From positions 11,569-75,568 of the forward strand of contig DATMFQ010000041.1 in the NCBI GenBank assembly GCA_035556075.1: a stretch of DNA of 64,000 nt. Direction: 5' to 3'. Below are positions 8,547 to 15,888 of this stretch, in pieces. The stretch's first letter is position 1. Every line of letters begins with the position of its first letter. The notes under the pieces were generated by a model. It searched no databases, was not told the origin of the DNA, and was given only the letters and a program-made list of their open reading frames with translations. A program made the translations under genes and the position numbers. This stretch comes from 73-13 sp035556075. Lineage in GTDB: Bacteria; Actinomycetota; Actinomycetes; Actinomycetales; Microbacteriaceae.

Positions 8547-9917
8547 GTGTCCGACATTCCTGAGCCCGTCATCAGCGCCGACCCCGAGGTCCTCGCTGGG
8601 CTCGACTATTGGCGGAGCCTGCCGATCCGGCAGCAGCCGGCCTGGGGGGATCCGGAGCACGCCGCCGAGGTGAGCGCGAGGCTCGCCGGGCTGCCACCGC
8701 TCGTCTTCGCCGGCGAGGCCGACAACCTGCGCGCGCGACTGGGCGTCGCGGCCGCGGGTGACGCATTCGTCCTGCAGGGTGGCGACTGCGCCGAGACCTT
8801 CGCCGGGGCGACGGCCGACAAGATCCGCAACCGCCTCAAGACGCTGCTGCAGATGGCGGTCGTGCTCACCTATGGCGCGTCGAAGCCCGTCGTGAAGATG
8901 GGGCGGATGGCCGGGCAATTCGCGAAGCCGCGCTCGAGCGACACGGAGACCCGTGGCGACGTGACGCTGCCGGCCTACCGCGGGGACATCGTCAACGGCT
9001 ACGACTTCACACCGGAGTCGCGCGCGGCCGACCCGAGCCGGATGCTCGAGGCCTACCACACCTCCGCCTCGACCCTGAATCTCATGCGCGCCTTCACACA
9101 GGGTGGTTTCGCCGACCTCCGCGAGGTGCACTCGTGGAATCGCGGCTTCGCGGCGAAGCCGATCATGGGCCGCTACGAGAAACTCGCGGCGGAGATCGAC
9201 CGCGCCATCAAGTTCATGGCGGCGGCGGGTGCCTACTCGGACGATCTGCGCCGCACGGACGTGTGGAGCGCGCACGAGGGACTGCTCATGGACTACGAGC
9301 GGGCGATGACGCGCATCGACTCCCGCACCGGTCTGCCGTACGACACCTCCGCGCATTTCCTCTGGATCGGGGAGCGCACGCGGGCGCTCGACGAGGCCCA
9401 CGTCGACTTCTTCTCCCGGGTGCGCAACCCCATCGGGGTCAAGCTCGGGCCGACGACCGACGCGGAGACGATTTTCCGCCTCCTCGACCAGCTCGACCCC
9501 GAGCGGGAGCCCGGCCGCCTCACGTTCATCACTCGAATGGGGGCGGGCAAGATCCGCGAGAAGCTGCCGCCGCTCCTCGAGGCGATGAAGGCCGAGGGCT
9601 CCATGCCGGTCTGGATCACCGACCCGATGCACGGCAATGGGCTCACGACGCCGAACGGCTACAAGACCCGCCGGTTCGAGGACGTCGTCGACGAGGTGCA
9701 GGGTTTCTTCGAGGCGCACAAGGCGGTCGGCACTGTGCCCGGCGGCATCCACGTCGAGCTCACCGGCGATGACGTCACCGAGTGCCTGGGCGGCGCGGAG
9801 CAGATCGACGAGGCGACCCTCGCGACGCGCTACGAGTCGCTGTGCGACCCGCGGCTCAACCACATGCAGTCACTCGAGCTCGCCTTCCTCGTTGCTGAGG
9901 AGCTCGCGGCGTTCTGA
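8547..9917 (+). CDS. aroG: class II 3-deoxy-7-phosphoheptulonate synthase
   Basis: This enzyme condenses phosphoenolpyruvate with erythrose 4-phosphate, the first step of aromatic amino acid synthesis. It belongs to the class II (plant and mycobacterial) type. Diagnostic segments are QPAWGDP near the N-terminus, QGGDCAETFA, KMGRMAGQFAKPRS and GDIVNGYDFTPESRAADP. The length of 456 residues matches the family (about 460). The GTG at 8547 is favoured by the -10 box eight bases upstream; an in-frame TTG at 8538 overlaps that box and is less likely. The neighbouring pknL and plsC genes match the Mycobacterium order Rv2176, Rv2178c and Rv2182c. Confidence 0.95.
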   Translation: MSDIPEPVISADPEVLAGLDYWRSLPIRQQPAWGDPEHAAEVSARLAGLPPLVFAGEADNLRARLGVAAAGDAFVLQGGDCAETFAGATADKIRNRLKTLLQMAVVLTYGASKPVVKMGRMAGQFAKPRSSDTETRGDVTLPAYRGDIVNGYDFTPESRAADPSRMLEAYHTSASTLNLMRAFTQGGFADLREVHSWNRGFAAKPIMGRYEKLAAEIDRAIKFMAAAGAYSDDLRRTDVWSAHEGLLMDYERAMTRIDSRTGLPYDTSAHFLWIGERTRALDEAHVDFFSRVRNPIGVKLGPTTDAETIFRLLDQLDPEREPGRLTFITRMGAGKIREKLPPLLEAMKAEGSMPVWITDPMHGNGLTTPNGYKTRRFEDVVDEVQGFFEAHKAVGTVPGGIHVELTGDDVTECLGGAEQIDEATLATRYESLCDPRLNHMQSLELAFLVAEELAAF

Positions 9918-9949
9918 GCCGGCACTGAGCAAGGTGGTTTCGCCGAGGA

Positions 9950-9999
9950 AAGGCGGAATCGGCTGGGACACACCTCGCCTCGGGCGATTCGCCTTGTTT
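9950..9999. terminator. candidate bidirectional terminator between aroG and pknL
   Basis: An imperfect inverted repeat pairs AGGCGGAATCG at 9951-9961 with CGATTCGCCT at 9985-9994, with one bulged base, and is followed by a short T-rich stretch. It lies between two convergent genes. The long loop and weak T-run keep confidence low. Confidence 0.35.
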
Positions 10000-10006
10000 C
10001 GGCCGA

Positions 10007-11974
10007 TTAGAACGCGAAGGAGACCTGCACGACGGTGCCGCGTGGGTGCTCGGTGCCGACGCTCGGGCTCACCGCGTTGACGACGACCTGACCGGGGGAG
10101 ATGTCCGCGAGCGGGCTGTACGAGAGCTTGAATCCGGCCTGCTCGAGCGCCGGCTTGGCATCCGCCCAGGTCCAGCCGATGACATCGGGGACGACGATCG
10201 GTGCGGGGCCCTGGGAGAAGACGAGGTCGACGGTGTCGCCGACCCGCACGGGGTCGGTCGTCGGCACGAGCCGGATCACCGTGTCGACGGGGGCATCGTC
10301 GCTGTACTCCTGCGTCGTCGCGCCGATCTGGAGCCCGGCGGCGGTGAGCAGACTCGTGGCGCCCTCCAGATACTGCCGGGTGACGTCGGGGATGGCGCCG
10401 ACGGAGACGACGAGGGTGACGGCGGACCGTTCGAAGATCTCCGGGACACCCTGGAGCGAGTTGCCGTCAGCATCGAGGAGGTCGATGACGCTCCCAGCGG
10501 GGACCTCAGCGTTGAACTGCTGGATCGTGGCGTCGGGATCGACCGTGAAGTCGCTGAGCTGGGCGAGGGCCTCGTCCTCGGGCAGGCCGATCACCTGCGG
10601 GACGGGGAGGCTCCGCGGACCCAGCGAGATGACCAATTGCACGGGCTCGCCGCGGAGCAGGCTCGTGCCCGGGCCGGGCTCGGTGGTGACGACGAGGCCC
10701 TCGGCGATCTCGGCGTCGTGCCGCTGAATCGGCTCGCCGACGACGAGCTCGGCCTCCTGGATCGCGAGCTCGGCCGCGGCCACCGTCATGCCCGCGAGCC
10801 CGTCGGGGACCGCGGCGCGGGCACCCGGACCGAAGCCGAACCACCAGCCGGCGCCGCCAGCGGCGAGGGCGAGGACGATGACGAGAGCGAGCAGGAGCGG
10901 CCCGCGCGCCCGCTTCCGCTTGGTGCGGATCGCGAGTTGGGCGGTGCGGTTGGACACCAGCGCGGTCGGCTGCGTCGTGGATCGTGCCCCACGGCCACCG
11001 AGCACCTGGGTCTCGCCGGTGTCGAAGCCGCCCGCGTACAGGGTCGTCTCACCGGTGGGCTGTCGCCCGATCCCGGGGAAGATGGCGGTGCGCTGACCCG
11101 TGTCGCTCCCGGTCCCCGGCAGCGACGTCATGAGCGAGCTATGGGTCTCGAAGAGCTGGTCGAGGAGCGCCCTGGCATCGGCGGGGCGGTCCTGCGGATC
11201 TTTCGCCGTCGCCCACTGCACGAGCTCGTCGAGCTCTGCGGGCACGCGCGGATTCTTCTCCGAGGGTGCCGGGACCGCGTCGTTCGCGTGCTGGTAGGCG
11301 ATCTGCACGGGCTGCTCGCCCTTGAACGGCTGCTCGCCCGTCAGCATCTCAAACATCATGATGCCGATGGCGTAGATGTCGCTGCGGGCGTCGGCCGTGC
11401 CGCGCGTCACGAGCTCGGGGGAGAGGTACGCGATGGTGCCGAGCAGCGCGGCGCCGGTCGCGGTGTTGGCCGAGACGGCGCGCGCGAGCCCGAAGTCGCC
11501 GATCTTGATGCGGCCGTCGTCGGCCAGCATGACGTTTTCCGGCTTGAGGTCACGGTGGACGATGCCGGCGCGGTGGGCTGCGGCGAGCCCGGAGAGGACG
11601 GCCTCCATGATGTCGAAGGTCTGCTCGGTCGTGAGGATCCGGTGCTCCTTGAGCAGCTCGCGCAGCGTGATGCCCGGCAGGTACTCCATGACGAGGTAGG
11701 CCATGTCGTTGTCTTCGCCCTGGTCGAAGACGGCGACGACGTTGGGGTGCGCCAGGCGGGCGGCGCTGCGAGCTTCCCGAATGAAGCGCTCCCGGAAGGC
11801 GGCGTCATCGGCGAGATGGCCGTGCATGATCTTGACGGCGACGCGCCGCTCGAGTCGCAGGTCGGTCGCGAGGTAGACGGTGGCCATGCCGCCGCGCGCG
11901 ATGCGGGAGCGAATTTGGTACCGACCGTCGAGAAGGCGGCCGACCAGGGGGTCTGCAGTCGCGTTCTCACTCAC
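10007..11974 (-). CDS. pknL: PknL-like transmembrane Ser/Thr kinase with PASTA domains
   Basis: This receptor-type kinase senses the cell wall. The kinase domain covers about residues 15-280, with GGMATVYLATD, Lys48 in AVKIM, HRDLKPEN (Asp142) and DFGLARA (Asp160). A single transmembrane helix follows at about 358-381 after a Thr/Gly-rich linker and a KRKRARG stop-transfer signal. Residues 388-655 form about four PASTA repeats that would bind muropeptides outside the cell. I set the start at GTG 11974 because TACACT lies exactly six bases upstream; GTG 12001, which overlaps the stop of the preceding gene (GTGA), is the alternative and adds nine residues. The upstream LysM gene is in the same direction. 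In Mycobacterium, PknL phosphorylates Rv2175c, whose relative is nearby at 13266. Its substrates here are inferred. Confidence 0.93.
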   Translation of the reverse strand: MSENATADPLVGRLLDGRYQIRSRIARGGMATVYLATDLRLERRVAVKIMHGHLADDAAFRERFIREARSAARLAHPNVVAVFDQGEDNDMAYLVMEYLPGITLRELLKEHRILTTEQTFDIMEAVLSGLAAAHRAGIVHRDLKPENVMLADDGRIKIGDFGLARAVSANTATGAALLGTIAYLSPELVTRGTADARSDIYAIGIMMFEMLTGEQPFKGEQPVQIAYQHANDAVPAPSEKNPRVPAELDELVQWATAKDPQDRPADARALLDQLFETHSSLMTSLPGTGSDTGQRTAIFPGIGRQPTGETTLYAGGFDTGETQVLGGRGARSTTQPTALVSNRTAQLAIRTKRKRARGPLLLALVIVLALAAGGAGWWFGFGPGARAAVPDGLAGMTVAAAELAIQEAELVVGEPIQRHDAEIAEGLVVTTEPGPGTSLLRGEPVQLVISLGPRSLPVPQVIGLPEDEALAQLSDFTVDPDATIQQFNAEVPAGSVIDLLDADGNSLQGVPEIFERSAVTLVVSVGAIPDVTRQYLEGATSLLTAAGLQIGATTQEYSDDAPVDTVIRLVPTTDPVRVGDTVDLVFSQGPAPIVVPDVIGWTWADAKPALEQAGFKLSYSPLADISPGQVVVNAVSPSVGTEHPRGTVVQVSFAF

Positions 11975-11980
11975 TGTGGC

Positions 11981-11986
11981 AGTGTA
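11981..11986 (-). promoter_or_regulatory. leaderless -10 box inside the pknL 5' end
   Basis: The minus strand reads TACACT, six bases before GTG 11974. It could give pknL its own leaderless transcript, in addition to read-through from the upstream LysM gene. Confidence 0.5.
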
Positions 11987-11997
11987 TTCGGCCATCT

Positions 11998-13077
11998 TCA
12001 CAGCTCACCGAGCCACGCCCAGGCGGAGGCCTCCCACTTCGCGTAGGCGTCGGGGTACGCGGAGATCTGCACACGCTGGGCGGCGACTGTCAGCGCCAGG
12101 TCCTGCCAGCCGCTGATATCGAGCAGACCACGGGTGCGCCCCGCGTTCGGGTTCGCGGGACCGCCGTAGAAGAGGCGGCTCGCGTACGCGGGGTCGGTGA
12201 GCTGCTCGATGCTGCCCCAGCCCTGGCTCGGCCGTTGCTGGAAGAGGCCGACCGAGTCGCGGTCGCCCCAGTCGAGGTTCCGCAGCGTGGATTCCTGCGC
12301 CGCGGTCGCGAGCGCAATGACGATCCCATAGTCGGGTACACCGAGCTCGCGGCCGATCGCGACGATGACGGCCGCATTCGCCCGCATCTCTGCCGTGAGC
12401 GGCACGACCTCGCCACGGACGGACTGGGCTGGTGGGGCGGGTGGGGGTGCCTCGACGGCGGGCGCGCCCGCCGGGATGACGACGACCTGCCCGGGGTAGA
12501 TGATCGAGCTCGGGGACAGGCCGTTCGCGGAGAGGATCCAGGCGAGGGCGACACCGTGCTGGCCAGCGATCGCGGAGAGGGACTCTCCGGCGGCGACCGT
12601 GTGGTGTCGCTCGACCGGCTCGGGCTCCGGCTCGGGCACCGGCGGCGTGACGGGCCCCGAGTTCGTCAGTTTGAGCACCTGCCCGGGGGCGACCGCGGTG
12701 CGCCAGCTCAGCCCGTTGAGCGCGAGCAGCGAGGCGAGCTTGAGCCCGTAGCGCTCGGCGATGAGCATGAGCGTATCGCCCTCCTGCACCGTGTACACGG
12801 CGGGTGGGCTCAGCGTCGCTTTGATCGTCTCGGCCGCAGCGCGGGCGGCACGTCGGGCGTCTTCGAACGCCTCACGGACCGTCTTGCCGCGGTCGCTGGC
12901 CGGTGGGCGGTCGTTGTCCTTCGGCCGCGGCGGCGCCTTTGCCTCGGCGGGCGCTGCGACGCCCGTGATGTTGGCCGTGATCGCGATCGTGCTCGCGAGC
13001 AGCAGCGGTGCGACGGCGCCCATGCGCCGGCGGCGGGGTCGCGGGCGCCACGGGAGCTCAAACGGCTGCGTGGTCAT
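11998..13077 (-). CDS. secreted LysM protein with transglycosylase-like C-terminal domain
   Basis: The protein has an Arg-rich N-region and a hydrophobic core (about residues 21-46, ending AAPAEA) that serves as a signal peptide or anchor. An Ala/Lys/Arg-rich linker follows. Two LysM domains that bind peptidoglycan lie at about 95-138 and 159-202, joined by a Pro/Glu linker. The C-terminal domain (about 226-359) contains AAQESTLRNLDWGDRDSVG and LFQQRPSQGWG. This lysozyme-like module is common in actinobacterial LysM proteins; Glu262 in AAQES is the likely catalytic acid. The ATG at 13077 is chosen for the AGGA site just upstream. The stop overlaps a possible pknL start, so this wall protein and the PASTA kinase form a wall-sensing unit by position. 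Enzyme activity is inferred. Confidence 0.85.
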   Translation of the reverse strand: MTTQPFELPWRPRPRRRRMGAVAPLLLASTIAITANITGVAAPAEAKAPPRPKDNDRPPASDRGKTVREAFEDARRAARAAAETIKATLSPPAVYTVQEGDTLMLIAERYGLKLASLLALNGLSWRTAVAPGQVLKLTNSGPVTPPVPEPEPEPVERHHTVAAGESLSAIAGQHGVALAWILSANGLSPSSIIYPGQVVVIPAGAPAVEAPPPAPPAQSVRGEVVPLTAEMRANAAVIVAIGRELGVPDYGIVIALATAAQESTLRNLDWGDRDSVGLFQQRPSQGWGSIEQLTDPAYASRLFYGGPANPNAGRTRGLLDISGWQDLALTVAAQRVQISAYPDAYAKWEASAWAWLGEL

Positions 13078-13265
13078 CGGGTGTCCTGCTCTCATGCCGG
13101 CCTGCGAGGAGCGTCGGTTTGACTGAAGTTGACCCTGGCATATGCCGGGATGCAAGTCAACCATTGGGGTGGATGTGAAAAGAGTTTACTTGTTCGAAAT
13201 ATGTGGCGGAACGCGAGGGGACGCGCGATCGGTGGCCGCGCCCGCATTCATGGCACGATCGATGC
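13078..13265. promoter_or_regulatory. divergent control region with a GGCATATGCC palindrome
   Basis: This 188-base, AT-richer gap separates the LysM gene (minus) from the Rv2175c-like gene (plus). It contains a perfect 10-base palindrome GGCATATGCC at 13137-13146, flanked by GTTGAC at 13128-13133 and its complement GTCAAC at 13156-13161. The minus strand offers a TTGACT -35-like element here. The arrangement looks like an operator over a promoter, but no regulator can be named. Confidence 0.45.
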
Positions 13266-13607
13266 GTGACCGAGCTCCCGACCGTGACCTGGGTGGCCAT
13301 CCCGGATATCGCCGCGCGTTTTGACCTCAAGATCAGTCAGGTGCACCGACTCATCGAGGAGCACAGCCTGCTCGCGCGACGTATCGAGGGCGTCCGGAAG
13401 GTCCCGGAGGCGTTCCTCGGTGAGACCGAGCCGATGCGTGAGCTGCGCGGCACGGTGCTGCTGCTCCTGGACGCGGGCTTCAGTGAGGAGGAGGCGCTCG
13501 ACTGGCTGCTGGCACCGGAAGCCAGTCTCGGCGTGAGCCCGATCGCGGCGCTCCGGCTCGGGCGCAAGGCCGAGGTGCGTCGCGTCGCGCAGGCCCTCGC
13601 CTTCTGA
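13266..13607 (+). CDS. Rv2175c-like DNA-binding protein
   Basis: This small 113-residue protein resembles Rv2175c, the DNA-binding helix-turn-helix substrate of PknL in Mycobacterium. The N-terminal part (VTWVAIPDIAARFDLKISQ, then VHRLIEEHSL) fits a short winged or helix-turn-helix fold. The C-terminal part (LLLLDAGFSEEEALDWLL) is helical and acidic, and the protein ends in ALAF. The GTG at 13266 is preferred; upstream codons continue in frame but have no start signal. Position also supports the call, since pknL and the prenyl synthase gene flank it just as in Mycobacterium. It converges with the prenyl synthase gene, leaving 19 bases between stops. DNA target and phosphorylation site are not visible. 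Confidence 0.8.
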   Translation: MTELPTVTWVAIPDIAARFDLKISQVHRLIEEHSLLARRIEGVRKVPEAFLGETEPMRELRGTVLLLLDAGFSEEEALDWLLAPEASLGVSPIAALRLGRKAEVRRVAQALAF

Positions 13608-13626
13608 CCCCGACGAATCAGGCGGT

Positions 13627-14739
13627 TCAGGCGGAGCGCTTGGCGACGGCGTCCGCGAGCGCGCGGAGTTCCGCCTTCGCCGCCGGGGCGATCCGCGCGT
13701 CCCCGAGCACCTCGAGTGCCTGGGCGAGGCTGTGCTCGATCGCCCGCTCGACGCGGTCGACTGCGCCACACGCCACGAGCGTCTGCCGGAGCATGCTGAT
13801 CTGCTCGTCGTCGAGTGTCGGGTCACCGAGCAGGTCGTCGAGCAGTGAGCGGGCCGAGGCCGGCAGCTTGCCGCGGGCGACCGCGATGAGCACCGTGCGC
13901 TTGCCCTCCCGCAGGTCGTCCCCGGCCGGTTTGCCGGTGACCTTGGGGTCGCCGAAGACCCCGAGGAGATCGTCGCGGAGCTGGAACGCGACGCCGAGGG
14001 GCACGCCGTAGCGTCGCAGCGATTCGACCTGCGCCTCGTCGGCGCCACCGAGCAGCGCGCCGATGACGAGGGGCGCCTCGACGGAGTATTTCGCCGACTT
14101 GTAGATGACGACCTTCTGCGCGCGGGCGGCGGCTTCCGCGTCGGACTGCGCGATCCAGGCGTGCTCCTCGAGCACGTCAAGGTACTGACCGAGCGTCACC
14201 TCCGCTCGCATGGTCGCGAACTCGGTCCGCGCGGCAGCCGCGGTTGGGCCGAATTCGGCGGTGGCGATGGCGAAGAGCTCGTCGCTCCAGCTCAGCAGCA
14301 GGTCGCCGAGCAGCAGCGCGGCCGCCTGGCCGAAGCGCTCGGCGTCGCGGGCCCAGCCGGAGTCGCGATGCAGCCGCGCGAAGTACTCGTGGGCCGCCGG
14401 TGCCCCGCGGCGCACGGCCGAGCGATCGATGATGTCATCGTGGACGAGGGCCGCGGCGTGGAGCAGCTCGAGCGCCGCGGCGACGCGCACGACGCGGTTG
14501 CGGCCGACGTGATCCTCCGACTCGGGCATCGGGTCGATCGGGTCCGGCAGCTGGGTCGCGCGCCAGCCCCAGTAGCAGAACCGGGCGCGGAATCGCTTGC
14601 CGCCAGACACGAGGGCGCGCGCCGCGGCGGCGACGGGCGCGAGGTCGTCGGAGATGTCGGCGAGCCGACGCTCGCGTTCGCTGAGGAATGCGTCGAGCGC
14701 GTCCTGCACCAGATCCGTGAGGTGCTCGCCGGTCGCCAT
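13627..14739 (-). CDS. polyprenyl (geranylgeranyl-type) diphosphate synthase
   Basis: This trans-isoprenyl diphosphate synthase elongates allylic diphosphates with isopentenyl diphosphate. The first Asp-rich motif is LVHDDIIDRSAVRRG, with DDxxD. The second is FQLRDDLLGVFGD, where the last position of the DDxxD consensus is Gly. Conserved GGKRFRARF, which binds diphosphate, lies near residue 47. The 370-residue length fits the IdsA/GrcC group, and the location next to the Rv2175c-like gene matches idsA2. The chain length of the product cannot be decided safely. The ATG at 14739 is preceded by TAAGCT at a six-base spacing, so it is probably leaderless. Confidence 0.9.
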   Translation of the reverse strand: MATGEHLTDLVQDALDAFLSERERRLADISDDLAPVAAAARALVSGGKRFRARFCYWGWRATQLPDPIDPMPESEDHVGRNRVVRVAAALELLHAAALVHDDIIDRSAVRRGAPAAHEYFARLHRDSGWARDAERFGQAAALLLGDLLLSWSDELFAIATAEFGPTAAAARTEFATMRAEVTLGQYLDVLEEHAWIAQSDAEAAARAQKVVIYKSAKYSVEAPLVIGALLGGADEAQVESLRRYGVPLGVAFQLRDDLLGVFGDPKVTGKPAGDDLREGKRTVLIAVARGKLPASARSLLDDLLGDPTLDDEQISMLRQTLVACGAVDRVERAIEHSLAQALEVLGDARIAPAAKAELRALADAVAKRSA

Positions 14740-14745
14740 GGCACC

Positions 14746-14751
14746 AGCTTA
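14746..14751 (-). promoter_or_regulatory. leaderless -10 box for the prenyl synthase
   Basis: The minus strand reads TAAGCT, then six bases (GGTGCC), then ATG. There is no ribosome-binding sequence. Confidence 0.65.
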
Positions 14752-14810
14752 GGTCGCGGCTCGCGAGTGGGATCCTGCTGTGAGGCTCGCCGTCTCCCAG
14801 GCGTCCGGCG

Positions 14811-14816
14811 TATCAT
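14811..14816 (+). promoter_or_regulatory. leaderless -10 box for the DUF3040 gene
   Basis: TATCAT is followed by six bases (CGGCCC) and the ATG at 14823. There is no room for a leader. Confidence 0.7.
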
Positions 14817-14822
14817 CGGCCC

Positions 14823-15188
14823 ATGGCCCTGTCTGAGCACGAGCAGCGACTGCTTGAGGAGATGGAGCGCAACTTCCACCTGAACGGTCCGGAGTCCGCT
14901 CCGATTGGTCGCGGCCAGGTCGACTACACGGCTGTCACGATCGGGGCGCTCGTCGTCGTCGCCGGCATCGCGCTCGCGGTCATCGGCGTTGCGAGCCAGA
15001 TGTGGTGGTTGGGCATCGTGGGCTTCGTCATCATGTTCGGCGGTGCGCTGCTCATGCTGCGCCGTCGGGCGAGCGCGAGCGACGCGGCACCGCGCGCGGG
15101 ACGCGAGCCCCGGGGTGGCAACGAATTCATGACGGCGTTTGAACGGCGCTGGGATCAGCGACAGGACCGCCGGGACGACGCCGAGTGA
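14823..15188 (+). CDS. DUF3040 membrane protein
   Basis: This 121-residue protein belongs to the actinobacterial DUF3040 family (Rv2169c type) of unknown function. It opens with the family signature MALSEHEQRLLEEMERNF. Two transmembrane helices follow at about residues 40-60 and 64-80 with a short WWLG turn. The tail is polar and charged, ending ERRWDQRQDRRDDAE. The gene is just upstream of the mraZ operator and is separated from it by a good hairpin terminator, so it is a separate transcript. Its conserved place before the dcw cluster hints at an envelope role, but nothing in the sequence proves it. Confidence 0.85.
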   Translation: MALSEHEQRLLEEMERNFHLNGPESAPIGRGQVDYTAVTIGALVVVAGIALAVIGVASQMWWLGIVGFVIMFGGALLMLRRRASASDAAPRAGREPRGGNEFMTAFERRWDQRQDRRDDAE

Positions 15189-15226
15189 TGTCGTAGGCCC
15201 CGGCGGGCGATTCGTCCTCCACCACT

Positions 15227-15254
15227 GAGAACCCCTGAGAAATCAGGGGTTTTC
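15227..15254 (+). terminator. rho-independent terminator after the DUF3040 gene
   Basis: A 12-pair stem with one G-U wobble closes on a GAAA tetraloop. The core is AACCCCTGA pairing with TCAGGGGTT, and the sequence continues with TTTCT. It isolates the upstream gene from the mraZ promoter region. Confidence 0.8.
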
Positions 15255-15292
15255 TGCATTTCTGGCGTGTCGAACTCGCGGAAATGTCTCGT

Positions 15293-15322
15293 AAAGTGGA
15301 GGAAAGTGGAGTAAAGTGGAGT
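15293..15322 (+). promoter_or_regulatory. MraZ operator: three AAAGTGGAG repeats at 10-bp spacing
   Basis: Three direct repeats start at 15293, 15303 and 15313. Each is AAAGTGGAG followed by G or T, with an exact 10-bp period, so they lie on one face of the helix. MraZ is known to bind three GTGG-containing boxes upstream of its own gene, and the mycoplasma box is AAAGTG. TAAAGT inside the repeats (15292-15297 and 15312-15317) also fits a -10 box, so MraZ binding would block transcription of the whole dcw cluster. Confidence 0.9.
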
Positions 15323-15361
15323 GCACCAGAGGACAGGCCGGAACCGAAGGGGGTCACGCGG

Positions 15362-15793
15362 ATGCTGCTCGGCACCTACGCCCCCAAGCTCGACGACAAG
15401 GGCCGCGTCATCCTCCCGGCACGATTCCGCGACGAGCTCGCCGGCGGGGTCGTCATCACGCGCGGCCAGGAGCGCTGCCTCTACGTATTCCCGGAGCGGG
15501 AGTTCGGGGGCTTCCACGAACGAATCCGGCAGGCACCCGTCTCCTCGAAGCAGGTCCGTGACTATACCCGGCTGCTGCTGGCCGGTGCGCATCAGGAGCG
15601 ACCCGACGCCCAGCACCGCATCACGATTCCTCCGGCGCTGCGCGCCTACGCGGGGCTCGAGCGCGAGCTGACGGTCAACGGCGTCGGCAGCCGAGCCGAG
15701 ATCTGGGACACCGAGACGTGGGAGGCGTACTACGCCGACGTCGAGGACGAGTTCGTCAATGTCGCGGAGGAGGTGATCCCCGGCCTCCTCTAG
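15362..15793 (+). CDS. mraZ: transcriptional regulator MraZ
   Basis: MraZ is the first gene of the dcw cluster and represses or tunes it by binding DNA as a large ring of AbrB-like subunits. The 143-residue length is exactly usual for the family. Two SpoVT/AbrB-like repeats are visible, with DDKGRVILPARFRDEL near residue 12 and DAQHRITIPPALR near residue 83. The ATG at 15362 has a GAAGGGGG site upstream. An in-frame ATG at 15284 is rejected because it lies before the operator repeats. The three AAAGTGGAG boxes 40-70 bases upstream make autoregulation very likely. Confidence 0.96.
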   Translation: MLLGTYAPKLDDKGRVILPARFRDELAGGVVITRGQERCLYVFPEREFGGFHERIRQAPVSSKQVRDYTRLLLAGAHQERPDAQHRITIPPALRAYAGLERELTVNGVGSRAEIWDTETWEAYYADVEDEFVNVAEEVIPGLL

Positions 15794-15822
15794 CGCCTGG
15801 GCGCCGACCCCCGGCCGCAGCC

Positions 15823-15845
15823 CTGACTCCCTTCCCCTGAGTCAG
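15823..15845 (+). promoter_or_regulatory. hairpin between mraZ and rsmH
   Basis: A perfect inverted repeat CTGACTC / GAGTCAG encloses a nine-base pyrimidine-rich loop. It lies in the 95-base gap between mraZ and rsmH. With no T-run after it, it is more likely an RNA-processing or attenuation element than a full terminator. Confidence 0.5.
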
Positions 15846-15888
15846 GTCGTGCGGAAGGGGATCGGCATCCGGGAGCCGGCCCACCCCC

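Noticed and set aside
9950..9999. Strong intrinsic terminator between aroG and pknL
   Set aside because: Only an imperfect repeat with a long loop is present; I list it at low confidence and do not claim a strong terminator.
15284..15361. Earlier mraZ start
   Set aside because: It would put the start upstream of the MraZ operator repeats and would not match the usual 143-residue length.
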